Assembly (NCBI RefSeq): GCF_003033925.1
Contig: NZ_CP028365.1
Location: forward strand, 310,001 to 374,000
Reading direction: 5' to 3'
Source: Tannerella serpentiformis
GTDB taxonomy: Bacteria; Bacteroidota; Bacteroidia; Bacteroidales; Tannerellaceae
DNA: 64,000 bases
Shown: piece after piece, positions 35,310 to 44,734 of the stretch
Layout of the letters: every line of letters begins with the position of its first letter
How positions within the stretch are numbered: position 1 is the stretch's first letter
Notes under the pieces: model-generated
Seen by the model: only the letters and a program-made list of their open reading frames with translations
Told to the model about the DNA's origin: nothing
Databases searched by the model: none
Made by a program: the position numbers and the translations under genes

Positions 35310-35675
35310 TTCTCGGATCGAAACCAGAGTTTGAATCGTTTCTGAGCCTCATCTCAGGTCAAAACAACTGTTTGAATCGTTTCTGAGCCTCATCTCGGAT
35401 CAAAACCAGAGTTTGAATCGCTTCTGAGCCTCATCTCGGATCAAAACCAGAGTTTGAATCGTTTCTGAGCCTCATCTCGGGTCAAAACACCTGTTTGAAT
35501 CGTTTCTGAGCCTCATCTCGGGTCAAAACGGCTGTTTGAATCGTTTCTGAGTCTCATCTCGGGCCAAAACACCTGTTTGAATCGTTTCTGAGCCTCATCT
35601 CAAGTCAAAACAACTGTTTGAATCGCTTCTGAGCCTCATCTCGGGTCAAAACACCTGTTTGAACGGTTTCCGCGC
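35310..35675. repeat. Tandem array F, exact 41-bp unit, about 9 copies
   Basis: GAATCGTTTCTGAGCCTCAT starts at 35333, 35374, 35415, 35456, 35497, 35538, 35579 and 35620, with a last truncated copy at 35661: every interval is 41 bp. Within each unit TCAAAAC...GTTTGA forms an inverted pair around a 4-6 base variable centre (CAGA, AACT, ACCT, GGCT). It fills the gap between the M48 gene and ppdK. Confidence 0.95.
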
Positions 35676-35711
35676 CGCGGATTCCCCATGAATCCCCCAC
35701 CTCCAAAAAAC

Positions 35712-35756
35712 AAAGCCGACTTACCCACCCTTTTCGTCGGGGGATAAGTCGGCTTT
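35712..35756. terminator. Terminator of ppdK
   Basis: AAAGCCGACTTA (35712-35723) pairs with TAAGTCGGCTTT (35745-35756), extended by CCC/GGG; on the minus strand a TTTGTTTTTTGG run follows. Confidence 0.8.
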
Positions 35757-35824
35757 CGCATATGGCACGAAAGAGAGGCAAAGGCGGCGATGCGCCTCAT
35801 GCGCTCTTTCTTCGGTTTGTCGAA

Positions 35825-38545
35825 TTACTCTTCGATGGCTGCCTGTGCTGCAGCGACCCGGGCGATAGGCACACGGAACGGCGAGCAGCTGACATAGTCG
35901 AGGCCTACCTTGTGGCAGAACTTCACGGACGAGGGTTCGCCACCATGTTCGCCACAGATACCGCACTTCAACGTCGGGCGAACAGAGCGTCCCTTCTCGG
36001 TAGCCATGCGGATCAGCGAGCCAACGCCCTTCTGGTCGAGCACCTGGAACGGATCCACCTTCAGGATCTTCTTGTGCAGATAGATCGGGAGGAAGGAGGC
36101 GATGTCGTCACGCGAATAACCGAAAGTCATCTGCGTCAAGTCGTTCGTGCCAAACGAGAAGAACTCTGCAGACGTAGCGATGCGGTCAGCTGTCAGCGCG
36201 GCACGTGGCACCTCGATCATTGTACCCACGAGGAAATCAATCCTGTCTCCACGCTCGGCGAAGAGTGCCTCGGCCTCGGCACGGATCACGGTTTCCTGTT
36301 CCTTGAACTCGTAGAGGATACCCGTCAGCGGCACCATGATTTCCGGATGGGTCTCCACGCCTTCCTTCTTCAGATCGAGTGCAGCACCGAGGATGGCGCG
36401 TGTCTGCATCTGCGTAATCTCCGGATAGGTGTTGCCCAGACGGCATCCGCGGTGACCGAGCATCGGGTTCTGCTCGTGGAGTGCTTCCACGCGCTGACGG
36501 ATGTATGCGAGGCTCACGCCCATCGCTTCAGCCATCTCCTGCTGACCCTTCTCATCGTGCGGAACGAACTCATGCAGTGGTGGATCGAGCAAGCGAACCG
36601 TCACGGGATAACCTGCCATCACACGCAGGATACCTTTGAAGTCGTCCTGCTGATAAGGCAGGATCTTCGCCAGTGCCTTCTTCCGATCCTCTGCATTTTC
36701 AGCCAAGATCATCTCGCGCATGGCTTTGATCTTTTCTCCCTCGAAGAACATGTGCTCCGTACGGCAAAGGCCAATACCTACAGCACCAAAGTTGCGTGCG
36801 CTCTGTGCATCGTGTGGCGTATCGGCGTTGGTGCGCACCTTGAGACGGGCGTACTTGTCTGCCAGCGTCATCAGGTCTGCAAAGTCGCCTGACAGCTCGG
36901 CTGCCTTCGTGTGCACTTCGCCTTCGTACACCTCACCGGTCGAACCGTTGATCGAGATATAGTCGCCTTCTTTCAGCTTCACGCCGTCAATTTCGACTGT
37001 GCGATTCTTGTAGTCTACGTTCAGTGCGCCTGCGCCCGATACGCAGCATTTACCCATGCCACGAGCCACCACAGCAGCGTGCGAGGTCATACCACCGCGA
37101 GCCGTCAAAATACCTTCGGCTACAGCCATACCTGCCAAATCCTCTGGCGACGTCTCGAGGCGAACCATCACCACGTGATGTCCCTTGGCGTGCCATTCGG
37201 CGGCATCGTCGGCAAAAAAGACGATCTGGCCCGTCGCAGCGCCCGGTGATGCGGGCAATCCACGCGTCAACACCTTCGCTTTCTTCAGCGCCTCCTTGTC
37301 GAAAATCGGGTGGAGCAATTCATCGAGCTTATTGGCGTCAATGCGCTTGATGGCGGTCTTTTCGTCGATCATACCTTGACGGAGCAGGTCCATCGCGATC
37401 TTCACCATGGCCGAACCTGTACGCTTGCCATTTCGCGTCTGGAGGAACCAGAGCTTACCGTCCTGTACGGTGAACTCCATGTCCTGCATATCGTGATAAT
37501 GGTTCTCGAGGCGGGTCTGGATCTCATCGAGTTCCTTGTAAATCTCGGGCATGGCTTCCTCCATGGAAGGATATTTGGCCACACGATCGGCCTCGGAAAC
37601 TCCCGCCAGTTCTGCCCAACGCTGTGAGCCGATCTTGGTGATCTGCTGCGGTGTACGAATGCCGGCTACGACGTCCTCGCCTTGTGCATTGATCAAATAT
37701 TCGCCGTTAAAAAGGTCCTCGCCAGTTGCCGCGTCGCGTGAGAAGCAAACGCCCGTGGCCGATGTGTCGCCCATGTTGCCAAACACCATCGCTTGCACGT
37801 TCACTGCCGTTCCCCATTCAGCGGGAATGCCTTCCATCTTCCTATAAAGGATCGCGCGCTCGTTCATCCAAGAGTCGAACACGGCGCAAATGGCTCCCCA
37901 CAGCTGATCATAAGCGCAAGTCGGGAAGTCTTTTCCCGTCTGCTTCTTCACTGCTGCCTTAAAACGCTTTACGAGTTCCTTCAGGTCTTCAACTTCGAGT
38001 TCGTTGTCGAGCTTGACACCCTTAGCCTTCTTTACATCTTCGATAATTTCTTCGAAGGGGTCGATATCCTCCTTATTTTCCGGCTTCATGCCCAGCACGA
38101 CGTCGCCATACATCTGTACAAAGCGACGATAAGAGTCCCAGGCGAATCGCGGGTTACCCGTTTTGCGGGTTAAGCCTTCCACGACGTCGTCGTTCAGTCC
38201 GAGGTTGAGGATGGTGTCCATCATGCCCGGCATCGAGGCGCGTGCACCGGAGCGCACAGAGACCAGCAGCGGGTTTTCCACGTCTCCAAACTTGGAGTTC
38301 ATCAGCATTTCAACGTGAGCGACCGCTTTTTTCACATCGTCTTGCAGCAACTCGACCATCTTCTCTTTTCCAATCCGATAGTATTCGTTGCACACGTCCG
38401 TCGTGATCGTGAAACCCGGTGGAACGGGTACGCCGATCAAGTTCATCTCTGCCAAATTGGCACCTTTTCCTCCCAGCAGATTTCTCATATCTGCTTTTCC
38501 TTCGGCCTTTCCGTTACCGAAGGTGTAAACTCTCTTTACTTCCAT
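35825..38545 (-). CDS. ppdK: Pyruvate, phosphate dikinase
   Basis: 906 residues, full length. It interconverts pyruvate, ATP and phosphate with PEP, AMP and PPi in the cytoplasm. N-terminal ATP-grasp domain (about 1-340, GGKGANLAEM and SVRSGARASMPGMMDT), the swivelling phosphohistidine domain with His489 in GGMTSHAAVVARGMG, and a C-terminal PEP/pyruvate TIM barrel (about 530-900) with GTNDLTQMTFGYSRDD and KCGICGEHGG carrying the catalytic Cys. In anaerobic Bacteroidales it links glycolysis to PEP carboxylation. Single-gene unit with TATATTTG 47 bp upstream. Confidence 0.97.
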   Translation of the reverse strand: MEVKRVYTFGNGKAEGKADMRNLLGGKGANLAEMNLIGVPVPPGFTITTDVCNEYYRIGKEKMVELLQDDVKKAVAHVEMLMNSKFGDVENPLLVSVRSGARASMPGMMDTILNLGLNDDVVEGLTRKTGNPRFAWDSYRRFVQMYGDVVLGMKPENKEDIDPFEEIIEDVKKAKGVKLDNELEVEDLKELVKRFKAAVKKQTGKDFPTCAYDQLWGAICAVFDSWMNERAILYRKMEGIPAEWGTAVNVQAMVFGNMGDTSATGVCFSRDAATGEDLFNGEYLINAQGEDVVAGIRTPQQITKIGSQRWAELAGVSEADRVAKYPSMEEAMPEIYKELDEIQTRLENHYHDMQDMEFTVQDGKLWFLQTRNGKRTGSAMVKIAMDLLRQGMIDEKTAIKRIDANKLDELLHPIFDKEALKKAKVLTRGLPASPGAATGQIVFFADDAAEWHAKGHHVVMVRLETSPEDLAGMAVAEGILTARGGMTSHAAVVARGMGKCCVSGAGALNVDYKNRTVEIDGVKLKEGDYISINGSTGEVYEGEVHTKAAELSGDFADLMTLADKYARLKVRTNADTPHDAQSARNFGAVGIGLCRTEHMFFEGEKIKAMREMILAENAEDRKKALAKILPYQQDDFKGILRVMAGYPVTVRLLDPPLHEFVPHDEKGQQEMAEAMGVSLAYIRQRVEALHEQNPMLGHRGCRLGNTYPEITQMQTRAILGAALDLKKEGVETHPEIMVPLTGILYEFKEQETVIRAEAEALFAERGDRIDFLVGTMIEVPRAALTADRIATSAEFFSFGTNDLTQMTFGYSRDDIASFLPIYLHKKILKVDPFQVLDQKGVGSLIRMATEKGRSVRPTLKCGICGEHGGEPSSVKFCHKVGLDYVSCSPFRVPIARVAAAQAAIEE

Positions 38546-38591
38546 TAGGTCGTATATTTTTTATGTGTCTCGCTGTTTTTTTAAGCGGCGG

Positions 38592-38599
38592 CAAATATA
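38592..38599 (-). promoter_or_regulatory. Predicted -7 box for ppdK
   Basis: Minus strand reads TATATTTG followed by CCGCCG, a match to TAnnTTTG. Confidence 0.6.
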
Positions 38600-38677
38600 T
38601 ACGCTTTCGTTACACCGCCGTTTTCGCAGTTTTTTTCATCGTGCTGGTTGGCGCCAAGGTCTTCTTGAGGCTATCCA

Positions 38678-38685
38678 TACCTTTG
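38678..38685 (+). promoter_or_regulatory. Predicted -7 box for rlmD
   Basis: TACCTTTG followed by CGCC, 31 bp before the TTG start codon. Confidence 0.6.
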
Positions 38686-38716
38686 CGCCCCTGAAAATTC
38701 AAATGGCATTGCAATT

Positions 38717-40144
38717 TTGACACGAAAGAAAAAACCGTGCCCCGTCGTTGAGGGCGTGAAGGTGACGGACGTGGCGGCTGAAGGAAAAGCTGTCGCAAGA
38801 ATTGACGAGAGAGTGGTGTTTATCCCTTGGGCGGCCCCGGGAGACGTTGTTGATGTGCGACTTACGCGTAGAAAAAGTCATTACGCAGAGGGTACAATTG
38901 TCGCGTTTCGAGAAAGGAGCCCACTACGCGTGGATCCGTTTTGCGAGCATTTCGGTGTGTGCGGAGGCTGCAAGTGGCAACATTTACCGTACGAAGAACA
39001 GCTGCGTTTTAAGCAGCAGCAAGTTGTCGACGCCCTGACTCGCATCGGGCACGTGACGCCGCGTGAGGTGCAGCCCATTCTTGGCTCCGAGCAGACGACG
39101 CACTATCGGAATAAGCTCGAATTTACGTTCTCTAATCGCCGCTGGCTAACCGCAGAAGAGATTGATTCAGAAAGGAATGACACGGACATGAATGCACTGG
39201 GCTTCCACATTCCGGGCATGTTTGATAAGGTGCTGGACATTCGCCGCTGCCACCTACAGGACGACGTGTCGAACCGCATCCGACTCGCCGTCAAAAAATA
39301 TTGCCTCACGCACGATGGCTACCCATTTTTTGACCTAAAAAATAACGCCGGGTTCGTTCGCACGCTCATGATTCGCACCTCATCAGCGGGCGGGGTGATG
39401 GTCGTGATGGCTTTTTATTATGAGGATCGCGCGCGCAGGGAAGCGCTGCTCGATTTTATCGCCGCGGAGGTGCCCGAGATCACTTCCCTGATGTATGTCA
39501 TCAACGAAAAATGTAATGACACATTGACCGACCAAGATATTCGCCTCTATCGCGGGGTGGATCATTTGATCGAGCGAATGGAAAACCTGCAATTTAAGGT
39601 CGGGCCGAAATCCTTCTATCAAACTAACAGTCAGCAGGCTTACAGGCTCTATTCCGTGGTTCGTGAATTTGCCGAGCTCAGCGGTTGCGAAACGGTTTAC
39701 GACCTCTACACGGGCACGGGCACAATTGCCAATTTCGTAGCTCGTCGCTCGCGGCGCGTCATCGGTATTGAATATGTGCCGGAGGCTATCGACGACGCAC
39801 GCGTGAATGCCGGACTTAACGGCATCGAAAATGCCGTCTTTTACGCGGGCGACATGAAGGACATGCTCACCGAATCGTTCATTGAGGCACACGGGCGACC
39901 CGACGTGGTGATCACTGACCCGCCACGGACGGGCATGCATAACGACGTGACTGACACCATCCTACGAGCAGCACCCGAGCGCATCGTCTACGTCAGTTGT
40001 AATCCTGCGACGCAGGCTCGCGACATTGCACGGATGGCGGACCAATACGAAATCGTGCGCATCCAACCCGTTGACATGTTTCCCCACACGCATCACGTGG
40101 AAAACGTGGCTCTACTGAGAAAAAAGTGCGCAGAAAAATGTTAG
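38717..40144 (+). CDS. rlmD: 23S rRNA (uracil-5-)-methyltransferase RlmD/RumA family
   Basis: 475 residues. A TRAM domain (about 8-65), a Fe-S cluster site CEHFGVCGGCKWQH (Cys76, 82, 85, probably with Cys in DIRRCHL), and a SAM-dependent methyltransferase domain with FYQTNSQQAYRLY, VYDLYTGTGTIANF, TDPPRTGMH and the catalytic Cys in YVSCNPATQARD (about residue 431). It methylates a uracil of 23S rRNA; RlmD and the tRNA enzyme TrmA-like relatives are hard to separate by eye. Start is TTG at 38717: the only upstream ATG in frame is followed by a stop. Overlaps the next gene by 7 bp. Confidence 0.9.
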   Translation: MTRKKKPCPVVEGVKVTDVAAEGKAVARIDERVVFIPWAAPGDVVDVRLTRRKSHYAEGTIVAFRERSPLRVDPFCEHFGVCGGCKWQHLPYEEQLRFKQQQVVDALTRIGHVTPREVQPILGSEQTTHYRNKLEFTFSNRRWLTAEEIDSERNDTDMNALGFHIPGMFDKVLDIRRCHLQDDVSNRIRLAVKKYCLTHDGYPFFDLKNNAGFVRTLMIRTSSAGGVMVVMAFYYEDRARREALLDFIAAEVPEITSLMYVINEKCNDTLTDQDIRLYRGVDHLIERMENLQFKVGPKSFYQTNSQQAYRLYSVVREFAELSGCETVYDLYTGTGTIANFVARRSRRVIGIEYVPEAIDDARVNAGLNGIENAVFYAGDMKDMLTESFIEAHGRPDVVITDPPRTGMHNDVTDTILRAAPERIVYVSCNPATQARDIARMADQYEIVRIQPVDMFPHTHHVENVALLRKKCAEKC

Positions 40145-40701
40145 CGTCACTCTTCAAATGTTTCAAACGGAAGCCGTCCGCAGTGGTGCAAACGTCCGAG
40201 ACGGTCGATGTGACGCCACAGCCTCGCCCGCTGTCTGACACGGAGAAAAATGGCTACAGAACGTTGGCCGCGCTCTGTCTGGCGAAGGAAAAACAGGACG
40301 AAATGGCAGTCTTTATTGACAACCTGAACGATTTTGAGGGCGATGACGGATATTTTACAACCCTCAACTATGTCATGGACTGGGAAGACGATCACGATCT
40401 GTTTTTCATCATGGCCGTCGATTGGAAAGAGGAGGTCGATACGTTGGAATGGAGGATCGATAATGCGGTAAAAAACAATTTTGGACTCTGCATCTCCCTT
40501 CCTGATCCTCAGGATTATATCGATACACCTGTCTACGATCCGAAAGTCTTTCCTGACTATGAGGCGGCACTCAGCAAGCACGATTTGAAACTCGGTTTTA
40601 TTGATACGCAAGCTGACGAGTACGTTTTTTTCGTCCATCGGACAGCCGATCAATCCGCCGTAGAGGAAGCAGTGCGCCAAATCGGGTACCGGTATAAATA
40701 A
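40138..40701 (+). CDS. Uncharacterised cytoplasmic protein, possibly DUF6630-like
   Basis: 187 residues from the ATG at 40138, which overlaps the rlmD stop (ATGTTAG); a GTG at 40126 is a possible earlier start. Hydrophilic and acidic, no signal peptide or membrane helix. The stretch MAVDWKEEVDTLEWRIDNAV ... GLCISLPDP and the end FIDTQADEYVFFVH recall DUF6630 immunity-like/hypothetical proteins, but this is a weak memory match. Overlap with rlmD implies cotranscription. Function unknown. Confidence 0.7.
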   Translation: MLASLFKCFKRKPSAVVQTSETVDVTPQPRPLSDTEKNGYRTLAALCLAKEKQDEMAVFIDNLNDFEGDDGYFTTLNYVMDWEDDHDLFFIMAVDWKEEVDTLEWRIDNAVKNNFGLCISLPDPQDYIDTPVYDPKVFPDYEAALSKHDLKLGFIDTQADEYVFFVHRTADQSAVEEAVRQIGYRYK

Positions 40702-40739
40702 AGCCTCCACTTTTTCACCCCATAGACGTTTCCTTCATT

Positions 40740-40980
40740 TTGCACGAGCCTTTTTTGATTCAAAAAGAGGGTACCTCCGTTTGGCGCAAGTCTTTTCTGA
40801 TTCAAAAAAAGGTCCAATCCATTTGGCATAGGCCTTTCTCGAATCAAAAAGAGGTTCTCTCTGTTTTGCACAAACTTATTCTGATTCAAAAATAGGGCGC
40901 CTCATTTTTGCATAGACCCTCTTCGGATCAAAAAGAGGTTCTCTCTGTTTTGCATAGGTCTTTTTTGAGTCCAATAGCGA
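40740..40980. repeat. Tandem array G, first block, 42-bp unit, 6 copies
   Basis: GATTCAAAAA-like unit cores at 40759, 40801, 40843, 40885, 40927 and 40969, all 42 bp apart. Units carry CAAAAAGAGG, TCTCCGTTTTGCA and a CTTTTTTGA run. Sequence 40981-41124 is not recognisably repetitive but contains a GGGGCGTATGCAATACGCCCC hairpin (41085-41106). Confidence 0.92.
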
Positions 40981-41124
40981 CTTAATCCGAATCGTTTATT
41001 AGGAGGGTCCTGAATTAGAGGCATAAAAATATGCGCCTTATAGGTCGCCTTGTAAAGATCATATAATCTGCCATCTGGTACACGTGGGGCGTATGCAATA
41101 CGCCCCTACCTTACTAATAGAATA

Positions 41125-41445
41125 GGTCTTTTTTGAATCGAAAACGGGTTCATTCTGTTTTGCACAAGCCTATTCTGAATCAAAAAAGAGTTCCTTCCGT
41201 CTCGCATAAGCTCTTCTTGAATCAAAAATGAGTTCCTTCCGTTTTACGTGAGACTTTTTCGGATCAAAAAGAGGTTCTCTCCATTTCGCAAAAACTTATC
41301 CTGAATTAAAAGGAGGGTGCCTCCATTCGGCATAAACCTATCCTGAATCAAAAGGAGGATGCCTCCATTTGGCATAAGTCTTTCCTGAATCGAAAAAAGG
41401 TTCCCTCCGTTTTGCAGGATACTTTTTTGGATCAAGGAAGGGGGT
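41125..41445. repeat. Tandem array G, second block, 42-bp unit, 8 copies
   Basis: Unit cores at 41137, 41179, 41221, 41263, 41305, 41347, 41389 and 41431, all 42 bp apart. The distance from the last core of the first block (40969) is 168 bp, exactly four unit lengths. Confidence 0.92.
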
Positions 41446-41530
41446 AAACGGTTTCGCGGGTATCTCACATTGGCCTTAAAAAGGGACGTGCAGGATGGCG
41501 AGAGGCCTCTTTGGGAGCAAATTAGTAAAA

Positions 41531-41745
41531 GACATTCTTCTTATTTAGTTGCTTGGCCAAAGCAATTAAGAGACATTTTTGCGGATTAATTGCTTCAATA
41601 GAGCAACTAACAGACATTTTCACGGCTTAATTGCTTCAACAGAGCAACTAAGAGACATTTTCTCGGCTTAATCGCTTCATCAGAGCAACTAAGAGACATT
41701 TTTACGGCTTAATTGCTTCATCAGAGCAACTAAATAACATTCCTG
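41531..41745. repeat. Tandem array H, exact 41-bp unit, 6 copies
   Basis: GACATT starts at 41531, 41572, 41613, 41654, 41695 and 41736 (last copy AACATT). Each unit has a TTGCT...AGCAA hairpin (TTGCTTCATCAGAGCAA) followed by AAGAGACATTTTTACGG. The first unit has a different loop (TTGCTTGGCCAAAGCAA) but keeps the pairing. 41746-42027 holds no gene; the run TATCTTTT at about 41994 may be a poor -7 box for the next gene. Confidence 0.93.
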
Positions 41746-42027
41746 CGACTTAATATCTTCCGCGAAAGACGGTCTGCTGTAGCACTGCATAGCGAGTGCT
41801 TCGACAGAGCGCGGGGTACGACGCATGGCATGATGATCGCTGTCGGCCAAACGGATGGTAAACATTTCAGCATACCCCTCTGCCGATAAATGCAAATGGT
41901 GTCCCATTTTTGCAGGCGATTTTTGTGGTTCCGAGCGAGGGTCGTGACGAATGGCACGCATGGCTTTCGGCTCATATATAATATGTACGCGCGTATCTTT
42001 TATTATGTACGCAACTAAAAACGAGTA

Positions 42028-43485
42028 ATGAGAATGAACAAGACCGGTTTGGCTTTCCTTGCAACGCTGCTGCTGATGGCCGGATGTCACAGTGAGCAGA
42101 AAAAAACGGAGCTGGCACCTGACCTGCCTGTCCTTCAGTCGCGAGGCGTGATCACGGCAGTCACGCTGAACAGCTCTACGTCGTATTTTCAATACAAGAT
42201 GCAGCCCATGGGTTATGAATACGATCTGATTGCTGATTTTGCAGCTCGCAACGGTCTCAAATTGGAGATTAAAGTGGCCGAGAGTGTGGCGCAATCGATT
42301 GAAATGCTGCAAAATGGGCAGGCCGATGTGGTGGCATACCCGGTTCCGATCGATAATGAGCGAAAACAATCGCTGCGCTTCTGCGGTCGCGAAAGACAGT
42401 CGAGTCTCGTTGTGGTGCAGCGCAGCTCGAACCGAGATTCGGTGCTGACAGACGTCACGCAGCTTATCGGCCGCGAAGTGCATATCAAACCAGACAGCAG
42501 GTATCGCGATCGGCTGGAAAATCTGAACCGCGAACTGGGTGGAGGCATTCGTATCGTGGAAATGAAGTCTGACACTTTGTCGGTTGAAGATCTTATCGGA
42601 ATGGTTTCTCGAGGCGAAATTCAATACACGATTTGTGAGGACGATGTGGCCCGACTCAATCGTACATACTACGGAAATTTAGATGTCAGTTTGGCAGTCA
42701 GTTTCCGCCAACGTTCCGCGTGGGCTGTACGGCGTGATTGTCCTTTGCTTGGGATGGCCATCGATCTTTGGGCCGCCGGTGCAACGGGCGACGACACCTA
42801 TCGGGCGGCAGAAAAGCGCTATTTCGAACTCTCCAAGGGCGGCCCGGAGGCTATCGAGGCTGATGCAGAAACGCCCGACACCGTCAAGCAGACAAAACCG
42901 AAAGTGCCCAAAATGCGGCCGGGAATGATTTCGCCTTACGACGATCTTTTCAAGCGTCACGCCAAAAGTCTCGGCTGGGATTGGCGCCTGCTGGCCGCCA
43001 TAGCCTATTTTGAATCGCATTTTCGACCCAACGCAGTCGCCTGGACAGGCGCTAAGGGGCTGATGGGCATCATGCCGTCCACCGCGCGTGCCCTCGGCTT
43101 CCGATATGAAGAGATGGGCGACCCCGAGAAGAACATTCGCGCAGGAATTGAATGTCTGCGACGTTTCCGCGGCTCTTTTCCAGCGGCAAGTGAAGAGGAA
43201 CGTGTCAAATTGACACTCGCTTCCTATAATGCAGGTGTCGGACACATCAACGACGCCCAACGTTTGGCCAAAAAATATGGCCATAACCCCAACGTATGGA
43301 CTGACAACGTGGCAGAATACATCCGCCTCAAGGCAGAACCCAAATATTACACCGATTCCGTTTGCCGCTTTGGGTATTTACGCGGCCGCGAGACTTATCG
43401 CTATGTCGACGCAGTGCTTGGCCGTTATCATCATTATCGCGAACTCACGGAAAAGCAAACAGCAGAAAAAACGGAGAAAGAATGA
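42028..43485 (+). CDS. MltF-like membrane-bound lytic transglycosylase
   Basis: 485 residues. Lipoprotein signal with lipobox LLMAGC (Cys20). First domain (about 35-270) is a periplasmic solute-binding fold (GYEYDLIADFAARNGLKLEI), second (about 300-465) an SLT transglycosylase domain with catalytic Glu329 in AIAYFESHFRP, then GAKGLMGIMPSTA and TLASYNAGVGHI. This order is that of MltF, which cleaves peptidoglycan glycan strands and is regulated by the binding domain. Two starts six bases apart (42028 and 42034). It stands alone, with a long repeat-filled gap in front. Confidence 0.92.
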   Translation: MRMNKTGLAFLATLLLMAGCHSEQKKTELAPDLPVLQSRGVITAVTLNSSTSYFQYKMQPMGYEYDLIADFAARNGLKLEIKVAESVAQSIEMLQNGQADVVAYPVPIDNERKQSLRFCGRERQSSLVVVQRSSNRDSVLTDVTQLIGREVHIKPDSRYRDRLENLNRELGGGIRIVEMKSDTLSVEDLIGMVSRGEIQYTICEDDVARLNRTYYGNLDVSLAVSFRQRSAWAVRRDCPLLGMAIDLWAAGATGDDTYRAAEKRYFELSKGGPEAIEADAETPDTVKQTKPKVPKMRPGMISPYDDLFKRHAKSLGWDWRLLAAIAYFESHFRPNAVAWTGAKGLMGIMPSTARALGFRYEEMGDPEKNIRAGIECLRRFRGSFPAASEEERVKLTLASYNAGVGHINDAQRLAKKYGHNPNVWTDNVAEYIRLKAEPKYYTDSVCRFGYLRGRETYRYVDAVLGRYHHYRELTEKQTAEKTEKE

Positions 43486-43540
43486 GGCGTGCGAAAAGAC
43501 ATCATCCATTTTCTTCCGTCTCCTACATGGATGAGAAATG

Positions 43541-43606
43541 CCCCCGCGGGGGCTTGATTTTCTTTTGCCTTCTTTTCTTTCATCAAGGAAAGAAAAGAAG
43601 GTGCAG
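43541..43606 (+). repeat. Dispersed palindromic element, copy 1
   Basis: A GC hairpin GCCCCCGCGGGGGC is followed by TTGATTTTCTTTTGCCTTC and TTTTCTTTCATCAAGGAAAG; the second part is itself an inverted repeat (CTTCTTTTCTTT against AAAGAAAAGAAG). Copies 2 and 3 are at 45386-45470 and 53290-53395 in the opposite direction. It may also terminate the mltF-like transcript. Confidence 0.75.
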
Positions 43607-43755
43607 AATCGGTAGCGAAGCTCCTCATAAGCCCCGCCAAATGCAGGAATTTATACGTGCCAATTGACAGAAGTATCTCCAGCCATACACTTTCTATTCA
43701 TCGAAACTTCAGGTCAAATACATGACCTCATTTTTTCATCATACACACCCTCATT

Positions 43756-44307
43756 ATGAAAAAATACCTCCAAATTTTCCTCTCGTTTTTCAAGATAGGT
43801 GCCTTCACCATTGGTGGAGGTTACGTGATGATCCCGCTGATCGAAAAAGAAGTCGTGGAACGTCGGCGATGGATTGAACGTGAGGAATTTACCGAAATGC
43901 TCACCTTGGCGCAATCTGCACCAGGCCCAATTTCGATTAACTCCGCTGTTTTCGTTGGGTATAAGACGCTCGGTCTCGGAGGAATGATCACCGCCGTTTT
44001 AGGGACTGTCATTCCGTCATTTGTGGTCATCCTGCTGGTTGCCATGTTCTTTACCGACATCCGAGAAAACCCCACGGTGGAACGCATCTTTCGTGGCATC
44101 CGGCCAGCGGTTGTCTCGCTGATTGTCGTGCCTGTTGTCAACATGCTGAAGAAAAGCGGTTTCAGTCCCTTCGTCGTCTCATTGGCCACGATTGCAGCGC
44201 TGGCGGTTTGGTTGTTTGGCGTTTCGCCCGTTTGGGTTATCGCAGCAGCCGGCGTGACCGGTGTCATCTACCATTCTTGGATCGCGAAAGAGCACCCCGA
44301 GAAATAA
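43756..44307 (+). CDS. Chromate transporter family protein, first half-subunit
   Basis: 183 residues, about five or six membrane helices. The CHR signature appears as FFKIGAFTIGGGYVMIPLIE and LAQSAPGPISIN, as in the N-terminal half of ChrA. Short CHR proteins work as pairs of oppositely oriented halves that export chromate by analogy with ChrA; the natural substrate in anaerobes is not known. The partner gene follows at 44735, but the usual few-base spacer has been replaced by a 42-bp tandem array. Confidence 0.92.
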   Translation: MKKYLQIFLSFFKIGAFTIGGGYVMIPLIEKEVVERRRWIEREEFTEMLTLAQSAPGPISINSAVFVGYKTLGLGGMITAVLGTVIPSFVVILLVAMFFTDIRENPTVERIFRGIRPAVVSLIVVPVVNMLKKSGFSPFVVSLATIAALAVWLFGVSPVWVIAAAGVTGVIYHSWIAKEHPEK

Positions 44308-44374
44308 AATGGACAAAATGACAGGCCGCGGCTATTCATATTCCCCGCTTCTCAACTATTTTCCTCCATGCCGC

Positions 44375-44730
44375 TTTGCGAGATCTATTTTTCGATCTTT
44401 GTTTTTAGCATTCTGTTTCACAGTATACACTTTTCGATTTTAGTTTTTCACTTTTAGTTCTACGAGATCTATTTTTCGATCTTTGTTTTTAGCATTCCGT
44501 TTCGCAAGATACGCTTTTCGCTCATAGTTTTTCACTTTTAGTTTTACGAGATCCATTTTTCGATCTTTGTTTTTAGCATTCCGTTTCATGAGATACGCTT
44601 TTCGCTCATAGTTTTTCACTTTTAGTTTCACAAGATCCATTTTTCGACCTTTGTTTTTAGCATTCCGTTTCACGAGATACGCTTTTCGCTCTTAGTTTTT
44701 CACTTTTAGTTTCACGAGATACATTTTTCC
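44375..44730. repeat. Tandem array I, 42-bp unit in 84-bp dimers, 9 half-units
   Basis: AGAT(C/A) starts at 44381, 44422, 44465, 44507, 44549, 44591, 44633, 44675 and 44717. Two unit types alternate: one with AGATCCATTTTTCGATCTTTG and TTTTTAGCATTCCG, the other with AGATACGCTTTTCGCTCATAG and TTTTTCACTTTTAG. The array stands between the two chromate transporter genes and ends 5 bp before the second ATG, so it also forms the second gene's leader. Confidence 0.95.
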
Positions 44731-44734
44731 CTCA

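Noticed and set aside
35310-35675. tRNA-like GTTTGAATC strings in array F
   Set aside because: They resemble a T-loop by chance; no acceptor or anticodon arms can be folded around them.
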